From assembly GCA_016125085.1 (NCBI GenBank), contig WGMM01000031.1, positions 1 to 64,000 of the forward strand: a DNA stretch of 64,000 nucleotides, given 5' to 3'. The position numbers were made by a program, and so were the translations under genes. The notes under the pieces were generated by a model. The model ran no database searches. It was not told the origin of the DNA and saw only the letters and a program-made list of their open reading frames with translations. Shown piece after piece: positions 1-7,981 of this stretch. How positions within the stretch are numbered: the stretch's first letter is position 1; the number at the start of each line of letters is the position of its first letter. This stretch comes from a bacterium (GTDB lineage Bacteria; Planctomycetota; Planctomycetia; Isosphaerales; Isosphaeraceae).

Positions 1-240
1 CACCCCGAAGGTTTTTTCTCAGGTCGCGGGCCTTGAGGTAGAGCGGTTCGGCTTTGGCGTTCTCGCCCATGGATCGGTACAAAGCGGCGCGGTTGTTGAG
101 GCTGGTGGCATAAGCGGGGTGGTTCTCGCCCCGAAGTTTTTTTTCCAGGTCGCGGGTCTGGAGGTAGAGCGTTTCGGCTTTGGCGTATTCACCCATGGAA
201 TGGTACACCAAAGCGAGGTTATTGAGGCTGGTGGCATAAG
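1..240 (-). repeat. tandem 126-bp repeats encoding 42-residue TPR units
   Basis: Two adjacent copies of a 126-bp unit are nearly identical at the DNA level (for example taagcggggtggttctcg recurs exactly 126 bp apart). Each encodes one 42-residue TPR unit. The array continues past the left edge, so the copy number is unknown. Confidence 0.85.
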
Positions 241-718
241 CGGGGTGGTTCTCGTTCAGATTTTTCTTCCGGATCGTCACAACCTGCTCATACAGTTCCG
301 CGGACGCGGCGAATTGTCCTTTCTGATAAAATCCGGAAGACGATTGATACAATTCCCTGGCATAAGCAAGCTCCGCTAAAGCCTCAGGCTTTAATTTACC
401 GTAAATCTCAACGTCAGCGAGTTTCGAGCGTGCATCGGTCACCAGCCAGTGATCCGCACCTTGTATGCGCGTCCGCAAGGCCAGCAACTCTTCCGCGAAC
501 TTCTTCGCCTCAGCGAATTTTCGTGCGTCCATACTCACCTGATACTTCTTCTGCAACTCCTGCGCCTTCGCCAGATCCGCACCTTTCAGCATTCGCTCAT
601 ATGGCGGCTTCTTGGCCAGTTCGGCCTGCGTCTGCACTTCCTGCCCCGGAAGGCTTGCACAAGAAAACAGAACCAGAATCAACGACGCCGAACGAAACAT
701 CGTGAACATGGCGAACAT
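1..718 (-). CDS. secreted kinesin-light-chain-type TPR protein (partial, C-terminus beyond left edge)
   Basis: The minus strand reads open from an ATG at 718 through the left edge, so only the first ~239 residues are visible. The ATG at 718 is preceded by GAGAGG with a 6-nt spacer, which favours it over the in-frame ATGs at 709 and 700. The first ~30 residues form a hydrophobic signal peptide ending near SCASLPGQ; a cysteine sits there, so lipidation is possible. After a ~110-residue helical stretch come 42-residue TPR units of the kinesin-light-chain type (HPAYATSLNNLA, then MGEYAKAE and LYLQTRDL). It lies 49 bp downstream of the kinase gene on the same strand and is probably cotranscribed with it. 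TPRs bind protein partners; which partner is unknown. No catalytic domain is seen in the visible part. Confidence 0.85.
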   Translation of the reverse strand, partial: MFAMFTMFRSASLILVLFSCASLPGQEVQTQAELAKKPPYERMLKGADLAKAQELQKKYQVSMDARKFAEAKKFAEELLALRTRIQGADHWLVTDARSKLADVEIYGKLKPEALAELAYARELYQSSSGFYQKGQFAASAELYEQVVTIRKKNLNENHPAYATSLNNLALVYHSMGEYAKAETLYLQTRDLEKKLRGENHPAYATSLNNRAALYRSMGENAKAEPLYLKARDLRKNLRG

Positions 719-767
719 GGCGAACCTCTCGCTCAACTGAGACACAAATCTGCCGAACGAATGACAT

Positions 768-2468
768 TTACGGCTGCTTGTTTTTGACCGGTTCGACAGG
801 GAAGCCGACGGCCGCTGTAGCGCTGGCCCCCTGGCTTTCGAACCAATGGACCATGGCTTCGATCATGGTTTTCGACTTGTCGCGTGACACCTTGCTGCCC
901 CGACCATCGCCCTTGGCTGGCCCGAGGGCGTCGAGCACGAGGCCATCGTGCTTCGCAACCAGGAATTGCACGGGATCGGACACCGGCTTCCACGGATTGC
1001 TGGCCAGGGTCTTGCGCCACTCGGCAAAACTGGGCAGCGGTTTATCCGACACGAAAGCCGCTACCATCCACAGGCCCGGTTTTTCGACTTCCTCCAGGAA
1101 ATAGCGATGTTCGGGATTTTTCGAGGGGTAAACGGGTTTGTCGGTCAGTTCGGGGACGTCGTTTTCGTCCTGCGGATAGAGAACCGCCGCTTGTCCATCG
1201 GGCCGGAAGATGATCAGGTAGCAATAGCCGGGGCGATTGAGTTCGGCCCGGACTTCGATTTCGTCCTCCAGGTGGACTTCGAAAGAATCCTTGCCGATGA
1301 CGCCCTTGGGCTGGGTATTGTCTTCGTCGATCCCGGCGAAGTGAAGAACTTCCAGCGATTTGACACGGAGTTTCTCCCTTTCGCCTGAAGACAGGTAAGC
1401 GGCCAGGGCCAGCGATGACGCCACGAAAGCCAGGATGGCGACCACGAGCTGCCCGCGCCGTGACCGCAGCCTCTTTGCCGGGATGGGATCGACAGGCATG
1501 GGCAAAGGAGGCGAAATGACCGGCTTTTCCTTCGTTTCAAGCGCGGCGAGGCTTTCGAAAACCTCGCGCGCTGAGGCGGGCCGTCGATCGGGACTTTTCC
1601 GCATGAGACGTTCGATCAGTTCGCCCAATTCCGGAGAGACGCCCGGATTGAGCCTGAGCAGGCTCGGCGGATCGTGCAAGGCGACCGCATCGAGCACGGC
1701 TCGCATGGTGTCGCCCCGGAACGGACCTCGTCCAGAAGCGCAGAAATAGAGAACGGAACCGAGGCTGAAGAGGTCGGACCTGGCGTCGAGCGATCGGCGA
1801 TCGACCTGCTCCGGCGACATGTAGGACGGCGTGCCCGACAGCGTATTCACGGGATTGAGCGGGTTGTGAGCCAGGCCGAAATCGAGAATTTTGACTCGCC
1901 CGGTGCCAGCCTCGAGCCAGATGTTGTTGGGCTTGAGATCCCGGTGGATCAGCCCCTTGGCATGGATCGCGGCAAGGCCGGCGGCGATCTCGCGGCCGAC
2001 CCGGATGGTTTCGGAGTTGGACAAAAAGCCTTCCCGCTCGATACGGGCATCGAGCGTTTCCCCGCCCAGGAGCGGCATCACGATAAACGCCTGGCCCGAT
2101 TCGATTCCGAAATCGAGGATCGGCATCACGTGATCGTTCGAAATCGCGGCCATGGCTCGGGCTTCGGACATAAAGTCTTCCGATGCGCCAGACCGTTCCA
2201 TGGCTTTCGGTTTCAGGACTTTCAGGGCCACCGTCCGATGCAGGCTTTTGTCCCAGCATTTGTAGACGATGCCGAATGCACCATCGCCCAACTCTTTCCT
2301 CAATTCGTACCGCTCACGAATGATGCCGATGCGCGTATCGGGTGACGGCTTCGACTCCGGGACAGTTTGTGGGGCACTCATGACCGGTTCGAAGGAACCG
2401 GCGGGGTGAGTGTCGCTTATCTTGTTCCTGCCATGGTCTGGCGATTTACCGGACGGGAGCTTCGTCAT
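768..2468 (-). CDS. membrane-anchored Hanks-type Ser/Thr protein kinase with C-terminal DUF4384-like domain
   Basis: This is a 566-residue kinase. Visible are the glycine-rich loop GDGAFGIVYK (residues 61-70), lysine in ALKVLK (K83), the catalytic loop HRDLKPNN (175-182), DFG (196-198) and SPEQ (218-221). All catalytic residues are present. A basic stretch then a single membrane helix lies near 339-358, and residues ~370-520 resemble DUF4384 (RAELNRPGYCYLIIF, FRPDGQAAVLYP), a domain often attached to bacterial kinases and thought to sense outside the cytoplasm. The start at 2468 is chosen because AGAG lies 10-13 nt upstream and the codon use becomes typical there. The frame is open up to a GTG at 2789, giving a 107-residue N-terminal extension with no recognisable domain, so a longer product cannot be excluded. 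The substrate is unknown; the TPR gene downstream may act with it. Confidence 0.88.
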   Translation of the reverse strand: MTKLPSGKSPDHGRNKISDTHPAGSFEPVMSAPQTVPESKPSPDTRIGIIRERYELRKELGDGAFGIVYKCWDKSLHRTVALKVLKPKAMERSGASEDFMSEARAMAAISNDHVMPILDFGIESGQAFIVMPLLGGETLDARIEREGFLSNSETIRVGREIAAGLAAIHAKGLIHRDLKPNNIWLEAGTGRVKILDFGLAHNPLNPVNTLSGTPSYMSPEQVDRRSLDARSDLFSLGSVLYFCASGRGPFRGDTMRAVLDAVALHDPPSLLRLNPGVSPELGELIERLMRKSPDRRPASAREVFESLAALETKEKPVISPPLPMPVDPIPAKRLRSRRGQLVVAILAFVASSLALAAYLSSGEREKLRVKSLEVLHFAGIDEDNTQPKGVIGKDSFEVHLEDEIEVRAELNRPGYCYLIIFRPDGQAAVLYPQDENDVPELTDKPVYPSKNPEHRYFLEEVEKPGLWMVAAFVSDKPLPSFAEWRKTLASNPWKPVSDPVQFLVAKHDGLVLDALGPAKGDGRGSKVSRDKSKTMIEAMVHWFESQGASATAAVGFPVEPVKNKQP

Positions 2469-3204
2469 TTCGATATTCTCTACCGGATCGACGACCGCTT
2501 GATCGTCAAAACAGAATCTCTTTCGAGTTATTGTGTTTAGATCATTTCGATCGTAGCGTGCCCGAACCATTCGGTCAATCATCCGTCGAAGACAAGATCC
2601 AATGGTCTTCGGCACAAAAGCGATGCGAACTTCGAGGTACATGAATGCATCTCCAATAAGGATTGAAGTGGGTATCGATAACTTCCATTCCAGCTCCGTA
2701 CGGTCGACGAGCGTCAATTTCGCCAGGAATCCGACTGCTTCCGAAATCTCCAAATCACTTACGAAATCATTTTGCAGTTCGGCAATCACCCTTTCGCATG
2801 TCGAGTCTCTCGCCAGGTTCGTTTATTGGACTCATCAGACTCGGCAAGCAAGAAGACAATATTCGAAATCCAGAGAACATACGAGCAAAACATCACGGAT
2901 TCGGAGCATGGTCAGACCGAAACTCACCTCATTCGATCGAACTTCGAATCATGCATTGCAATTAAGCCGCCGAACCGCATCGAGTGTCATGAAAATAGAC
3001 CGGACGAAAACCAGGCTTTACCAGGAATTTGCCCCGTGATCATTCAACGGTTTACCTCTTGTGACGATAGCTGGGATTTCGAATCATTCACCAATTTCCG
3101 CAACCCATCCGACACATTTGGGCGACTTTCTGGCTCCAGGATGAAAAACTCAATTGGGCTTACGATAATTTGACCATCCGGGTTCATCGATCAAAGGTGA
3201 CGAT
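2469..3204. other. 736-bp intergenic region, visibly richer in A+T than its neighbours
   Basis: This separates the ole module from the kinase gene. Open frames on either strand encode products without recognisable family signatures. The part from 2469 to 2789 could encode an N-terminal extension of the kinase. I see no tRNA, repeat or convincing terminator. It should contain the kinase promoter, but no clear sigma-70 boxes stand out. Confidence 0.5.
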
Positions 3205-4182
3205 TCATGGTGATAACAATTTCAATCCCTCCTCGAAGCTCACGATCGGCTCATAACCCAGATCACGCCTGGCTGCCGTCAGGTCGAACCAGTGCGATGT
3301 CGCCAGCTGGTGGGCCACGAAGCGGGTCATCGGCGGTTCGTTCGGCAATCGAAGCGTCTTCCAGACCGTTTCACAAACTCCACCAATCGCCACGGCCACT
3401 TTCTCAGGCACAGCCCGCTCAGGTAATTTCGGCCCGCCCGATGCCAGAATGAGTGCCTCAATCGTTTCCCACAAAGGTCGAGGTTCGCCCTGAGCGATAA
3501 AATAAGCTTTGCCGGCCACCGGCGATTCCGGCGCAACGCGGTCGAGTGCCAGCTCATGAGCAAGTGCCGCATTTTCGACGAACACGGTATCGACCAGGTT
3601 CCGGCCGTCGCCGATCTTACGCAGCCGACCCGCCTTCGCCCTGGCCACCAGCCGCGGCACCAGGTGCGGATCGCCCGGCCCCCAGACCAGGTGCGGCCGA
3701 ATCGCCACCGTCGCAAGCTCCGGCCCGTTCGCTGCCAGCACGGCCTTTTCGGCTTCGGCCTTCGTCGCCGAATAGGCCGATTCATGGCGGGCCGGATAAG
3801 GCTGAGATTCGTCGACCCCTTCCAGGCCCGCCCCGCCATGCACCACGCTGGGGGTGGACGTATAAACCAGCCGCCGCACGCCCGAAGCGCGGCAGGCATC
3901 GAGCACCGCCAGCGTGCCTTCCACGTTGGCATGGCGATATTCGGAATAGGGCCCCCAGAAGCCGGCCTTGGCGGCCACGTGGACGACCGCATCGCAGGCG
4001 GCCATCGCTTCGGCAAGTGCTTTGCTGTCCGTAAGGTCGCCCTGGAACGACTGCACGCCCAGAGGCCCGTGCCAGGCATAAGTCGACCGGGAGAAGCTGC
4101 GCACTTCGTCGCCGCGCGCGGCCAGCCGCCCCACGATCGCCCCGCCCAGAAATCCGCCGCCGCCCGTGACGAGCACACGCAT
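3205..4182 (-). CDS. oleD: OleD-like NAD(P)-dependent 2-alkyl-3-ketoacid reductase
   Basis: This 325-residue protein belongs to the extended short-chain dehydrogenase (epimerase) family. Its Rossmann motif is TGGGGFLGG (residues 6-14) and its catalytic pair is YSATK (Y137, K141). In the ole pathway OleD reduces the 2-alkyl-3-ketoacid made by OleA to the beta-hydroxy acid. The start is the ATG at 4182, preceded by GGGAGG with an 8-nt spacer and overlapping the oleC stop by one base (TGATG), so translation is probably coupled. It is the last gene of oleA-B-C-D. Without the neighbours it could be called a sterol dehydrogenase-like epimerase; the oleABC context makes OleD the best assignment. Confidence 0.9.
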   Translation of the reverse strand: MRVLVTGGGGFLGGAIVGRLAARGDEVRSFSRSTYAWHGPLGVQSFQGDLTDSKALAEAMAACDAVVHVAAKAGFWGPYSEYRHANVEGTLAVLDACRASGVRRLVYTSTPSVVHGGAGLEGVDESQPYPARHESAYSATKAEAEKAVLAANGPELATVAIRPHLVWGPGDPHLVPRLVARAKAGRLRKIGDGRNLVDTVFVENAALAHELALDRVAPESPVAGKAYFIAQGEPRPLWETIEALILASGGPKLPERAVPEKVAVAIGGVCETVWKTLRLPNEPPMTRFVAHQLATSHWFDLTAARRDLGYEPIVSFEEGLKLLSP

Positions 4183-5864
4183 CAGCGCACCCTCCCTGAG
4201 GCCCACACGGCCAGTTTCTCGCGGAAGATCTTGGAATTGTGCCGCACATCGACCGGGAAGTCCTTATGAGGCAGGAAATGCCGGATCTGTGCCAAGTGGG
4301 GATGTCGTGCGGCAATCGCAAGCAGCTCGGCTTCGACCCGTTTCCAATCCCGGCCTCGCCCCTGTTCCAGCTGCACGCAGATCACGGGAACCTGCTTCGA
4401 CCTTTCTCCGACACCGACGAGCGCCGTGCGGAACACGTCCGGGTGCTGGTTGAACAGGGCTTCGGTCGGGATCGTGTCCAGCGGACCGGAGGCTGTCCAG
4501 ACCCGGTGTGCCTTGCGGCCGCAGAACCAGAGCCGGCCTTGATCGTCAAGGTATCCCAGATCGCCCATCCGGTGGCGATACCGGGGCGGATCGGCGGAAG
4601 AGTCCAGAATCTTGGCCTTCGCATTGGCCTCCGGGCGTGCGTCGTAGCTTTGCGTCACCTGGTCGGCCGAAACGACGATCTCGCCGATCTGGCCCGGCGG
4701 CAGGGCAAGCGAATCGGACCACGTCGGAATGGCTTCGTCCGTCACCGGGACGACAGCGACTTTCATGCCCTGCACAGGCTTCCCGACGCAAACACCCTGC
4801 CCCAGGGCCGTTTTCGCGGCTGTTTCGCCCAGAATCACGTTCGAACCGATACAGGCCACGGGTAGCGATTCGGTCGCTCCGTAAGGCGTGTGAACTTGCG
4901 CCCCATCCGGCAGCATCGCCACGATTCGGGCGATGACATCGGCCGGAACCGGCGCGCCGGCCGAAACGACCCGTTTGAGGCTCTTCAGCCGTGTGCCGCT
5001 GGTTTCGCCCGAGCCGCCGACGCGCCGCAGCAGAGCGGGCGAGCCGAACAGGTTGGTCACGCCGAACCGATCGACCGGAACGATCACCTCACGCGGATCG
5101 ACCTTCCCGGGCCTCGTGAAGTCCATCTTCGGAAAGACCGACGTCATCCCCAAAGCCGGCGCGAACAGGGCGAACAGCGGAAAAGTGCACAGGTCAACTT
5201 CGCCGGGGCGGATGTCGAAGAGGTCCCGCAGGGCCCGCACCTGGGCATTGAAGATCCTGTGCGTATAGACGACGCCCTTGGCCGGGCCGGTCGAGCCGCT
5301 GGTGAAGAGCACGGCGGCCGTATCGTCCGGTGCGAAGCTCGAATCGGGCGGTTCGGCCGGAAATTGAGCCGAATCAAGCACTCGAGCCGCCTGGCCTGAA
5401 ACACGGGATTTCACGACTCCGGGAGCTTTGCCGATCGACACGAACCGGGTGATCTGCCCCCTGCCCCAGCCGAACAGGCGGCGTGCGATGTGAGCCTTGG
5501 TGATGCCGATGAAGGCCGTCGCCCGGCTTTCGGCCATGCACTTGCCAAGCCCGCGGATACCCATGCCCGGGTCGATGAACACAGGCACGATGCCGGCCTT
5601 GAACACGGCGAAGGTCAGTTCGAAGAAGGCACGCGACGGGGGCACCATCAGCACGGCGCGCGTTCCGGGCGTCAGGCCCGTCGATCGCAGCAGGTGGGCC
5701 AGCCGGTTCGCGGCAGCCTCCAGCTCCTGGAACGTCACCTTGTCATAAGGCCGTTTATCGGGCGAACCTCGCCGGGGCTCGTAAATGGCCGCCAGTTCCG
5801 GGTCGGATGCGGCACGGTCGGTCAATGTCCAGGCGATGTTCGGGTCGCGGGCCATCGATGTCAC
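4182..5864 (-). CDS. oleC: OleC-like beta-lactone synthetase (acyl-AMP ligase fold)
   Basis: This 560-residue member of the ANL adenylating superfamily carries the P-loop motif FTSGSTGPAKG near residue 190, the TPYGATES motif near 330, and a C-terminal lobe with GDLGYLDDQGRLWFCGR. OleC uses ATP to convert the 2-alkyl-3-hydroxyacid from OleD into a beta-lactone; older annotations call it an AMP-dependent fatty-acyl-CoA ligase. The start is a GTG at 5864 that overlaps the oleB stop by 4 bp (GTGA). An in-frame ATG at 5855 is an alternative. oleB and oleC are separate genes here; they are fused in some actinobacteria. Confidence 0.92.
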   Translation of the reverse strand: MTSMARDPNIAWTLTDRAASDPELAAIYEPRRGSPDKRPYDKVTFQELEAAANRLAHLLRSTGLTPGTRAVLMVPPSRAFFELTFAVFKAGIVPVFIDPGMGIRGLGKCMAESRATAFIGITKAHIARRLFGWGRGQITRFVSIGKAPGVVKSRVSGQAARVLDSAQFPAEPPDSSFAPDDTAAVLFTSGSTGPAKGVVYTHRIFNAQVRALRDLFDIRPGEVDLCTFPLFALFAPALGMTSVFPKMDFTRPGKVDPREVIVPVDRFGVTNLFGSPALLRRVGGSGETSGTRLKSLKRVVSAGAPVPADVIARIVAMLPDGAQVHTPYGATESLPVACIGSNVILGETAAKTALGQGVCVGKPVQGMKVAVVPVTDEAIPTWSDSLALPPGQIGEIVVSADQVTQSYDARPEANAKAKILDSSADPPRYRHRMGDLGYLDDQGRLWFCGRKAHRVWTASGPLDTIPTEALFNQHPDVFRTALVGVGERSKQVPVICVQLEQGRGRDWKRVEAELLAIAARHPHLAQIRHFLPHKDFPVDVRHNSKIFREKLAVWASGRVR

Positions 5865-6784
5865 GTCCGTTCGAGAAACTGCCTGATTTTCCCGACCAGC
5901 TCCGGCCCGACATCTTCCAGCACGTAATGGCCAGCGTCGGGGTAGCGCACGACTTCGGCCTCAGGGAAGCGGTCCGTCCAGCCCTTGAGGAAGTGGGCGT
6001 CGAAGACCGGGTCCTTCAGCCCGAAGGCCACGAACATCGGCTTGCCCTTCAGGCCCGGCAGCTTGGCTTCGACCTGCTTGAGCACCGGCCAGGCCTTGTC
6101 CTTCGGCGAAAGCGGAATGTCCTGCACGAACCTGTGCACGGCACGGCGATTGGCCCAGCTGTCGTAGGGCCATTCGTAGCCCCGCTTCACGTCGGCCGAC
6201 ATCGGGTTGCGCTTGGTGCCGATCCAGGCCGTGCCACGCACGAAGCCATTCAGCCCACGCACGAACAGGGCCCCGATAGAGCCATTGCGCGAGAGCTTCA
6301 GCGACCACGGGAACGGCTTCTCCGTCGGCAGGCCGAAGCCCGCGGTGTTCAGGACGACCAGGCGGGCGATGCGCTCCGGATGCTTCGTGGCGAAGGTCGT
6401 GCCGATCATGCCGCCCCAGTCATGCATCACCAGCGTGATATCGCCGGTCACGCCCAGCTGATCCAGCACGCTTTCCAGGTCAGTCACGCGCCGGGCCAGG
6501 GTGTATTCGTACTTCGAATCGTCCGGCTTGTCGGACCGGCCCATGCCGATATGGTCCGGCACGATCACCCGGTGGTCCCTGGCCAGGTCTTCGAGCAGGT
6601 TGCGGTAATAGAAGCCCCAGCTCGGGTTGCCGTGGATCATCACGACCGGGCGGCCCGAGCCTTCGTCGATCACGTGCAGCTTGTGCCCGCCTTCGACGAC
6701 CACATCGCGGCCGGGGTGGTCGTGCAGGAACCGGTCCAGGACGGGCCGGGCTTCAGTCGTTCGTTCGGTGGGTGCGCTTACCAT
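5861..6784 (-). CDS. oleB: OleB-like beta-lactone decarboxylase (alpha/beta hydrolase, haloalkane-dehalogenase-like)
   Basis: This 307-residue alpha/beta hydrolase has the oxyanion motif HGNPSWG (51-57), an aspartate nucleophile in HDWGG (D122) and the catalytic histidine in PDAGHYVLED near the C-terminus. An aspartate rather than serine nucleophile is typical of haloalkane dehalogenases and of OleB, which decarboxylates the beta-lactone from OleC to a cis-olefin. The ATG at 6784 overlaps the oleA stop (6778-6780); a TTG at 6805 is a less likely alternative. Position between oleA and oleC settles the assignment. Confidence 0.92.
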   Translation of the reverse strand: MVSAPTERTTEARPVLDRFLHDHPGRDVVVEGGHKLHVIDEGSGRPVVMIHGNPSWGFYYRNLLEDLARDHRVIVPDHIGMGRSDKPDDSKYEYTLARRVTDLESVLDQLGVTGDITLVMHDWGGMIGTTFATKHPERIARLVVLNTAGFGLPTEKPFPWSLKLSRNGSIGALFVRGLNGFVRGTAWIGTKRNPMSADVKRGYEWPYDSWANRRAVHRFVQDIPLSPKDKAWPVLKQVEAKLPGLKGKPMFVAFGLKDPVFDAHFLKGWTDRFPEAEVVRYPDAGHYVLEDVGPELVGKIRQFLERT

Positions 6785-7824
6785 TCCAGTCCCAACATCA
6801 TGCAATTGAGGCCCGAGCCGATTCCCAGAAACCCGACACGATCACCGGACCGGAGAAATCCCCGTTCCGCGGCAAGGGCTGCCGTCAAGGGCAGCGAAAC
6901 CGTGCCGATATTGCCCAGAAACGGGAACGACGAAAAATCCCTGTCCAGGCTCAGGCCGAGCGTGGTCATGATCGTCTCCCGGTGCTTCGTGCCGATCTGG
7001 TGGCAGATGACCCTGTCCACCTGTTCGGTTTGCCAGCCGAGGCGGTCCAGAAAGATCCGCCACGTGCGGTGGCCCAGCTCCACGCCGTGCTTGAGCACGC
7101 CCACGGCATCGGTCGTCATGTATTCCCGCAGGCCGCCGCCAGGCGCTTTCTCGACGCCCCAGCGGCACAGGTCGTTGAACTGAGGCGCTGCCTGCAGTGC
7201 CCCGCCCAGCAGCCGGGGCCCGGGCAGATGCGGCAGCTTGCGGCGATCGACCATCAGCACGGCCACGGCACCCGAGCCGCCAGTGAGCGTCGCCAGCGAC
7301 TGCACGAAGGCGTCCATCGAGGGGTTCGCGTTGAGTTTGTCGATCGTGCCCAGGATAACGTCGCGGGCCGATTCGCACGAGACGATCAGCCCCGCCCGGG
7401 CCTGCCCCAGCTCGATCCGGTTGGCCACGTCCACCATGCCGTTGAGCACGCCCAGGCAGGCGTTCGAAATGTCGTGCACGGCGGCCCCGGAATGCACGCC
7501 CAGCTCATGGGCCACAAGGCACGCCGTGGCGGGTTCGTAGGATTCGCGGCACACGCCGGTGTAGACCAGCACGTCGATATCGTCGCCCGTCAGGCCGCAA
7601 TCGGCCAGGGCACGCCGCCCCGCTGCGGCAGCGCCGCGCGCCACGCTGGCTCCGGGCTCCCACCAGCGGCGTTCGCGAATGCCCGTGAGCGTTTCGACCT
7701 GCCCGGCCGGCAGCCTGAGCCGCTCCACCGTCGGAGCCAGCAGCCGTTCCAGCTCGGAAGTCTGCACGACGACGGACGGCAGTTCGTAGGCGATGGCCGG
7801 CAGCGAGACATTCTCGTAACGCAT
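6778..7824 (-). CDS. oleA: OleA-like thiolase-fold enzyme for head-to-head acyl-CoA condensation
   Basis: This 348-residue protein is homologous to beta-ketoacyl-ACP synthase III. Visible catalytic elements are C123 in SNACLGV, E97 in RESYEPA (26 residues before the cysteine, the spacing of Glu117 and Cys143 in Xanthomonas OleA), histidine in ICHQIGTKH and asparagine in FLGNIGTVS. OleA condenses two fatty acyl-CoAs into a 2-alkyl-3-ketoacid, the committed step of olefin synthesis. ATG at 7824 is taken as the start; GAGG lies upstream but at a long spacing. A GTG at 7854 is in frame. It opens the oleABCD operon and has its own promoter candidate ~85 bp upstream. Confidence 0.92.
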   Translation of the reverse strand: MRYENVSLPAIAYELPSVVVQTSELERLLAPTVERLRLPAGQVETLTGIRERRWWEPGASVARGAAAAGRRALADCGLTGDDIDVLVYTGVCRESYEPATACLVAHELGVHSGAAVHDISNACLGVLNGMVDVANRIELGQARAGLIVSCESARDVILGTIDKLNANPSMDAFVQSLATLTGGSGAVAVLMVDRRKLPHLPGPRLLGGALQAAPQFNDLCRWGVEKAPGGGLREYMTTDAVGVLKHGVELGHRTWRIFLDRLGWQTEQVDRVICHQIGTKHRETIMTTLGLSLDRDFSSFPFLGNIGTVSLPLTAALAAERGFLRSGDRVGFLGIGSGLNCMMLGLEW

Positions 7825-7907
7825 CGAACGGGTCAGACCTCGGAGATGACGCACCAGCCACCAGGGCCGGCGGAAACACGCGGCGGGCCGCGTCTTCGGA
7901 AGTGATC

Positions 7908-7936
7908 ATCTTAGCAACAGCCAGCGGAATTGTCAT
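7908..7936 (-). promoter_or_regulatory. sigma-70-like promoter candidate for oleABCD
   Basis: On the minus strand ATGACA (-35) and TAAGAT (-10) are separated by 17 bp. The predicted start is near 7901, giving a ~77-nt leader before oleA. It implies ole can be transcribed independently of the upstream pfa genes. Confidence 0.5.
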
Positions 7937-7981
7937 GTTCGTGACGCATCGATGCCAGGGCAGTTCAGGACCGATGCGCCA

